A stretch of 64,000 bases of DNA from Zingiber officinale (lineage: Eukaryota > Streptophyta > Magnoliopsida > Zingiberales > Zingiberaceae), in NCBI RefSeq assembly GCF_018446385.1, contig NC_056000.1:77634688-77698687 (forward strand), read 5' to 3'. Shown here piece by piece: positions 57,641 to 64,000 of the stretch. Made by a program: the position numbers and the translations under genes. Position 1 is the first letter of the stretch. Each line of letters starts with the position of its first letter. The notes below the pieces were generated by a model. The model was not told where the DNA came from. It saw only the letters and a list, made by a program, of their open reading frames with translations, and ran no database searches.

Positions 57641-58204
57641 AAAGAGAGCATGCCTGTGGACTTACCTTCCGTGGCCTTTTTCCCCCCTTACGCTCCTCCT
57701 CAAAGATGAGGCTTTGGTTCAATTTGAATCTGGAACTATCTTCGAGGTAGAATAGGAGGCGCCAAATTGATTGTTATTTCTTGTCGCCTTCCACTTCTCT
57801 TCCCAAGGTGACTGAATGGAATTGTTGTTCTCCGAGGCATGGTGGCTGTGTCTCCATATCGCCTTCATAATTTCCCTGTCTCTTCCATCATAAATGTCAC
57901 TTCATAAGAAGCCGCCACTTGTCTAGATGACCTCCTTTGATATGATGCCTAACGCACGCCTTTTGCACGGGACTCGATAATGCTCTCCTTGCAGTGATTC
58001 GACCACCCACCTTTGCAGCACCCCTTTTGATTGTCTGGCTCACATCTCGATGCCCCTTCGTGGTTTTAGTTTAAAACCCTAAAGGCGTAAGGCGGTTGCT
58101 CACCGAAACTTCTTCTCCTTCAACCTTCATCTCTCCTGCCTCCGTGCGTGTTTCTTTCGTAAGTGCTCTTCTCCCTTTCTCCTTGTGCTTATGTCTCTTG
58201 GATT
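57641..58204 (+). promoter_or_regulatory. Distal LTR end and leader of the plus-strand gene
   Basis: Unique-looking sequence between the array and the ATG at 58,205. Pyrimidine-rich text with aaaccctaaaggcg (about 58,076) resembles the 5' leader of an aORF. The LTR boundary is not resolved. Confidence 0.35.
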
Positions 58205-60270
58205 ATGGCTGGAGAGGCTTTAGTTCCTTGGTATGTGTATTTTCGCTCTGATTTTGACAGGAGCGACCTTAGGTCAGTGCATTCGAGTTTGCAACTTTCG
58301 AACGCTTATGCCCTTCGTATCTCTGGTCCCGATGATCACCCTTGTCACCCTCCTTCTGGTTGCGTGACTGTCTTTAAGGGCCAACTACTTTGCAGTTTTC
58401 ATTTTCCCCTTCCTGCTTTCTTCTCAAAGTTGAGTCAGTACTTCTGCGCCCCCTTTCTCAATTCGCCCCCAATGCCTTCCGCACTATGTGTGAGATGGCA
58501 ATCTTATGGCGCTTGTGTGATATCCCCTTAACTCCGCACCTTTTCCACCACTTATACTCCCTAAAATGCTCGAACCCCAATGTCTTCATGGTGCAATCTA
58601 GACTCGGGTACAAGTTCTTCACGGGCATGCCTTCTTCCAATAAAGGCTAGAAGTCCTACTTTTTTTATGTACAGCTTCTTGATCCTATGGCTTGGCCCAC
58701 AGAGTGGTGCTGGGGTCTCTCTTCTTCTTCTTCTTCTGAATTACCTGATCACCAGCACCAGCTCACCTACTTTGCTGCCTTAGAGAAGTTGAGCGGGGTG
58801 CAGTTCCAACTTCCCTTCTTACTACAGGAAAGCGTTCTGCACACCTTCGGGCTGAGTCCAATTCAAACGACCCTAAACACCCCGTTTGGTAAGATCATCA
58901 ACTCTTCTTTAGTATCTTCACTAACTGAGGTATCTCCTTTTACTTGCAGAAAACATCATGTTTAGAGCTTACGCCCTTGACTCCTCCACTCTGCCCAGCG
59001 ACATCCTGCAGAAGCGCGGGAGAGAGATCATCGGCTAGGGGGCTCCTTAGGATAGTGCCTCAGCAGGCGCCTCTCCCCATCAAATGAGAGAGAAGGAGCC
59101 CCAGGAGGGAGCTTCTCAACCTGCGGTGGAGCCTTCTGCTGCCGTCGTTGCCAGTGATAAGGCTCCTTCCCCAACCTCTGAACGACCACTGGGCCTTCAA
59201 CGCAAAAGGCGCCATGTGACTCCTTCAGTCCAAGCATCCCCACGAAGACCGCCCTTGTAGCAAGGGTCTGCCCAGGAGAAGACTCCTTCTAAGGTCAGTA
59301 CTCTTGCCTCTTCAGTGACTGTGGCCCCTTCGCCAACTCCCTCTCAAGTCGTAGAACCGTCCTCCTCCCGATCGGGCGGCCCACCCGCGACTTCCACCTC
59401 GTTACCTCTTGATTCGCCAGCTCAGCCATCTTCTGTGGCTCCTGGGTCGTCCTCGCACTTGAAGGAGCACTCCAAGGGACGATATATGCTCACGTCTTTC
59501 TTCCAACTCCCTTCCCATGAAATGTTGGCCACCACTCCACCTTCCGGAACCTCCCCTCACTACGGGCAGGTGCAACTACATGGGGCCCTAGTTGATGCCT
59601 GGAAGACATCCGCCTAGCAAAGTTTGGATCTCAATCACCTGGACCTGTATGATGCCTTCTCCCAGCAGACAGTGTCCGTAAGCTTTAGCTACTCCTCTAT
59701 GTTCTGTTCATTTTCTAGGAGCGACACTGATATGGTGTTTTCATGCAGACCTACATTATGGGGCTAAGCGTTTCCCAATTCTTGGCTGGGCTCCATCGAG
59801 AGAATGAGTCCTTAAGGGCTCATATACAAGAACTGGCCTCTCCCTCGACCATAGATCAAGTTCTTGGCACCCCGGAGAACCCGTTGCAATACCTCCTACA
59901 AACGACAGAGGATCGCACACAGGCTGCTAGGGACCTGGCCCGCACTGAGCTTGAGAAGATGAAGTCCTTAGAGGCTCCTCTTAAGACCAGTGCGGCTAAA
60001 CTAAAGTTTGAAGGCCTGCGGCGCGTCCAAATATTGTCTGAGTTGGAGGCAAAAGATACAAAGATTGTCAACCTCTCCTCCCAACTTTCGGACCTCCAAG
60101 GGGTGCACGCCTCTGTGCACATAGACCTGGCTACCAAAACGACCACCCTGCCAGCCAGCCTTGATCGGGAGGCCACCCTTGAGAAGAAGATGGACACATC
60201 CCTGGCTACCCTTAAGTCCTTACGTTCCAATCTGCTGGCAGCCCAGACCGAGGCAACAACGGCCCGCTAA
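58205..60270 (+). pseudogene. 'Putative gypsy type transposon' (PF04195-like) ORF, broken
   Basis: ATG at 58,205 (MAGEALVPWYV) leads into AYALRISGPDDHPCHPPSGC and FHFPLPAFF. Past a frameshift near 58,450 come QFAPNAFRTMCEMAILWRLC and NKG*KSYFFYVQLLDPMAWP, where a TGG-to-TAG change is likely. This is the conserved domain of the Pfam 'putative gypsy type transposon' family. A Ser/Pro-rich linker (59,300-59,600) and a coiled-coil segment (59,743-60,270; LHRENESLRAHIQELAS, ARTELEKMKSLEAPLKTSAA) follow. Such genes are known as extra ORFs in antisense to Tat-lineage elements, between pol and the 3' LTR. That fits here: the adjoining LTR (49,686-57,700) is on the minus strand. Splicing is likely; exact exons are not resolved. 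Confidence 0.6.
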
Positions 60271-61190
60271 GAATTGACCAGGGTGACAGCTGACTAGGAT
60301 AAGGTCCAGACCGAACTACAGGAGTACTAGACATGCGAGAGTTCCCGCCTTGTGGCGTACAAAGCCTATTACTTAGCCTCCGAGGAGTTTGGGGCTAAGA
60401 TAGGCCACCTAATCGATCAGATGTTATGCTACGGTGGCAAAGGGGCTTTGGTGCATTTGCTGGAGAAAGGATTACTATAATCGATTCCACTTGTAGACTT
60501 CTTGGATCACACTCGCCTATTGAATGAACTCCCTCAGGAGGCCTTCCCTACATTTGAGTAGGATGGGATGAGCAGGGCAGGATATCATGTAATGCTTTTT
60601 TCTTTCTAATCAATGACATGATTTTCCCTATGGTTGGAATGACTATGTTAAGGAACTATGTCAGTTGAGGAAATGAAGATGTTGCTGACAAACTATGTTG
60701 CTCAGAAGATATCCGCTAGGTCCACTCAGGACCCCCTTTGTCATTTCCTCTCCTTTGGCTAAGTGTCAGGCCAAGCCCCTGACCTCTAGGTGGATACCTG
60801 GTCAATTCATTCGCCTGAGCAGGTATCATCACGGCTGCTTAGCCCAAGTGGGTATCATCTCGGGGGAAGATACTAGGCTGGCTACGCCTCACTGTGAACA
60901 CCGATCCCCTTACTTTCCCAAGCGAGTCAACATGTGTTCATGTTCGTTACTTCACCCGGTCGAGAGTTATAATGACTTCAGTGCTGCTATACTTCCCCAA
61001 GCGGGGTCACTGTATCCTCGCTTGTTTCCCATGTACTAAGTACTTCCACTCTCCTTTTACCACGTAGCCTCTGGATCCCTCCTTTCCAAACAAAATAGAC
61101 CCTTGCATGGCTTTTTAGGGCGATCTGACGGATGATGCACCTTCTTTGCCCTTGGATGACATCATCCCCCCTCTTCACGCCGCATGATTG
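60271..61190 (+). other. Downstream remnant of the antisense ORF and spacer
   Basis: Coding-like text with stops continues to about 60,560 (SLVAYKAYYLASEEFGAKIG), then a T-rich, poly(A)-site-like stretch. 60,680-61,190 holds no recognisable gene. Confidence 0.4.
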
Positions 61191-61515
61191 ACGTTTATAT
61201 CCAAGTGTTCCCCTTGTGCCCCTTTGCCAGCTATAAATAGCCTCCTCTACCTTTCTCTTGGACTTGCCATTCTCCCATCTGCAGGCGCGCATCTCTCGTC
61301 CTCTTTTCCTTTTGACCCGATTTTTCTACTTCTTTTCCTAATTGTCTCATGGATCCTTCAACAACCACACACACTCTTGGCGTGTCAACTTTCAGCAGCG
61401 TGGATTAGGACGACCTTTATTTCACTTACAAAGTGTCCACCGATATGCACATCATTATCCCTTCTGACATTCATCGCCTTCACCAACTCCCTCAGGGTTA
61501 TGTGTGTTAGGGTCA
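61191..61515 (+). pseudogene. Start of a second PF04195-like ORF with its own TATA box
   Basis: A TATA box (tataaatag, 61,232-61,240) and leader precede ATG 61,349 (MDPSTTTHTLGVSTFSSVD, then TAG). DLYFTYKVSTDMHIIIPSDI and RLHQLPQGYV align in pattern with the start of the ORF at 58,205 (AYALRISGPDDH..., PPSGCVTV). It stops at 61,508-61,510, shortly before a poly-G run. A truncated paralogue. Confidence 0.5.
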
Positions 61516-61525
61516 AAATATGGTT

Positions 61526-61541
61526 GGGGGGGGGGGGGGGG
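61526..61541 (+). repeat. G16 homopolymer
   Basis: Sixteen consecutive G at the boundary between the second PF04195-like remnant and LTR-type sequence. Confidence 0.9.
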
Positions 61542-61690
61542 TTAATAGTTCGTCGTGCATCTCGTTGCTTGCTTCTTGGTGATGATATGCAGCAGAATGA
61601 ACAAGAAATAAAATTACAATGCGAACATAAGGATTTACTTGGTATCCACCCCAAAATAAGGTGACTAATCCAAGGATCCACACACACGAG

Positions 61691-63299
61691 TGTTGGATCG
61701 GATGAGTGCGATAGAGGGGAGGGGTGAATATCGTGCTTTTAAAACTTTTCTTTTACTTTAGAAAACAGAGTCGTGTAACGGAAAAGTAGAGAACAAATTC
61801 GGTTACTTGGTTCGGAGCCTAGGTCAACTCCTACTCCAAGGTCCGTGATCCTTGACCGCACCGATGGGCAATCCACTAAGATTCTTTTTCCCGAAAACCT
61901 CAGAAAGAAGTAATGCGTACAGTATGCAATGATATAAGATAGTAGCAATCCTACTATCTTATATGAATTTAAGTGCAATACAAATAAAGTATACCGACAA
62001 TAGTAAGTGAAGGTTGAAGTTCGGTCGGTACTTCCGGATGGAGTAGCTTGAAGAGTCGTAGAGAACTTGTAGCACGGTCCGCTTGCAGAGAAGAGCTTTG
62101 AGATGATCAGAAAAGTATTGTACAACCTCAGACCTCGAGCCCCCTTTTTAGAAGTGTCTTTGAGGTTCGATCGACCGATCCCTCTGTTCGATCGACCGAA
62201 CCAGCTCCTTTCCTTCCTGGCTGGAGTCTGACGCTGGCTCGATCTTTTGCATTAACTGTCATTAAGGGTTTGGTCGATCGATCCCATTTTTCGATCGATC
62301 GAACAGGCTCCTTCTCTGTTCGTCGAGATTTTCCAAGATTCACATTTATTGTGCCTTTAATGTTGATCGTTCGATCGACCGATCCATGGGTTCGATCGAC
62401 CGATCAACTCAATTTCCTTTTGCTTCTAATCGTTGCTGATAGAACTGATCTGTGCTGAGTCAACTTGGTTCGGTCAACTGATCCCTACGTTCGATCGACC
62501 GATCTGGCCGAATATGCAACATAGAGTTAAACAAAGTATCCCTGCAACACAAAGGTTAGCATAGTAATATATATAATGCACGAGTAATATTAGACAGTAG
62601 AACTGTCTTGATCTTAACTTGGAAACCTTCCCGGTTTCTTCAGTTAGATCAGCGATCTTAGGTTGTTCCTTTCAGGAACAGGACCTCACTATTGCTTCTC
62701 CAGTTGCATACCTCAACTTACCTGCCAAACATTAGTCCTCCAGACCTGTTTGGACTTTGCGTGCTCAGTGTCTGATCGCATGATCCACTAAGACCTTTCC
62801 TGCAATACTATATTAGCCAACAACAATAATAATTCAGAATACAATGGTAAACCTAAATCTAGATTTACCGAGATCAGCTGGTCCGGTCGACCGCTCATCC
62901 GATCAACCTTACTTGGAGTTTACTCCTCCAAGACTTCTCGTTACCTAAGGTTATCTCCCCCTAGATTTTTCGCAACTTGGCTTCACTCACCAAGATTTAG
63001 TATTCGGCTATCTAGGGATCAGGTCCTCCAGACCTATCCACCTGGCTTCCATGATCTATCAAGATTTCCTTTGCCTTAGTATTTGGCTACTCAGGGATCA
63101 AGTCCTCCAGACCTATCCACCTGGCTTCCACGATATATCGAGATTTCCCTTGCCTAGCCTACAACTAGGACTTTCCAAGACTCAGTTGACTTCTCACCCT
63201 TGCCTAGCCATGACTAGGACTTCCCATGATCAAGCTCCATTAAATATACTTAAACATATTTGTCGGATATTAAAACCTTAGAGGTCGATTGCACCAACA
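61691..63299 (-). mobile_element. Solo SIRE-like LTR with near-perfect TSD
   Basis: Plus strand starts tgttggatcgg and ends attgcaccaaca; flanks acgag (61,686-61,690) and atgag (63,300-63,304) differ at one base. Reading the minus strand: start tgttggtgcaatcgacctct, gattgggtg-like repeats and hairpin units (about 62,800-62,690), a cluster of gttcgatcgaccgaac-like palindromes (62,510-62,165), and the conserved ccttggagtaggagttgacc / ctccgaaccaagtaa module (61,845-61,801). No internal domains. Confidence 0.8.
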
Positions 63300-64000
63300 A
63301 TGAGCACTCTCCACTAAGAAAATCCTCCTTCTTGATAACTACCGGAGGTGGAGAAACCTCGTACAACACTAAACACAAGAAGAAAAATATAATGAATACA
63401 AGTGTAAAACCCTCTCTTCTTATTTACTTGTTGCTTGTTTTTGCCTCTTGAACCTTGAAAGCGCACCAGCATTTGCCCCCAAGAGCCTCCAAGAACTGGC
63501 TATGAGCGTCGTGTGAAGATCGGGAGAAGTGTTACAGAGAAGAAGCTCGCCAACGACTATATACCTCGTGCTCCTAGGGCTTCCAATCGATTGGGCATGC
63601 TCCCAATCGATTGCCACGATAGATCTCCGCCATCCCAGCCATCCATCGCTTGCTACCTGCGCAACGGTCGAATCCCAATCGATCGCCTGATCAATTGGGG
63701 AGGCTTGAATCGATCGGTCGATCGATTCAGAGCACCTCTATGCTCTCTGGATGAAGGCTTGAATTGATTGGTCGATCAATTCAAGCTTTCTCACGATCGC
63801 GCGAGGAAACCAGTTACCAATCGATCGACCGATCGATTGGTGGTGCCCAATCGATCGGCTAATCGATTGGGAATGCTTCTGTGCGTGCGATATAAGCTCT
63901 CAATCGATCGACCGATCGATTGGGCTGCTGTTTTATCGCAGTACTACCCTAATCGATCGGTTGATCGATTGGGCTTCGACTCAATCAATTAATCGATCGA
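63300..64000 (-). repeat. Host LTR of the solo LTR, with CGATCG palindromes
   Basis: Continues the sequence interrupted at 61,690. From 63,585 to the window end it is dominated by palindromic units on ATCGATCG cores (63,707-63,728; 63,757-63,786; 63,817-63,840; 63,846-63,871; 63,901-63,924; about 63,951-63,973). The layout fits another minus-strand SIRE-like LTR cut by the window end. Confidence 0.55.

Overview
The window is nuclear DNA of a flowering plant. The evidence is spliced genes with GT-AG introns, a SWEET sugar transporter, a plant ABI-like WAVE-complex subunit, and dense nested LTR retrotransposons. The very GC-rich SWEET exon and its closeness to grass SWEET4 proteins suggest a monocot. 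I could not fix the species.

Layout. 1-7,002: one Ty1/copia element with intact ends (TSD ggatc) and a badly broken gag-pol. 7,003-16,200 is the gene island: an ABIL gene (+, seven coding exons, 300 aa), a Kish/TMEM167 gene (+, 70 aa, with the start codon as the last three bases of its exon) and a SWEET4-like gene (-, five exons, 260 aa). 16,200-23,250: a decayed minus-strand copia element split by a 3.4 kb solo LTR with TSD taatc. 23,250-25,640: 5' LTR, primer site and gag of a Ty3/gypsy Tat-type element. 25,640-37,550: LTR pieces, a possible gene 5' end on the minus strand, a gypsy LTR with gag remnant, and a CACTA-type transposon end. 37,549-49,685: copies of one SIRE/Maximus-like LTR family, a ~1.05 kb duplication and a gag-only element. 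49,686-61,690: minus-strand LTR of a Tat-type element holding a ~70 bp tandem array; the array is cut by an Angela-like LTR, which is itself cut by a SIRE-like 3' half. Beside it lie broken plus-strand genes of the 'putative gypsy type transposon' family. 61,691-63,299: a solo SIRE-like LTR, set in another LTR that runs to the window end.

The cellular genes are ordinary: actin nucleation through WAVE, a small secretory-pathway membrane protein, and hexose transport. The most unusual signal lies in the SIRE-like LTRs. They carry arrays of short hairpin units whose two arms differ from unit to unit but stay complementary. At 56,026-56,263 six units sit at an exact 41 bp period, each with 7 bp arms. 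Similar units recur in other LTR copies, and palindrome clusters with copy-specific sequence occupy an equivalent position in five copies. A second unusual signal is in the first copia element: no tRNA primer site is visible after the 5' LTR, and the 27 bases before gag are instead complementary, in two blocks of 13 and 11 nt, to the LTR end.
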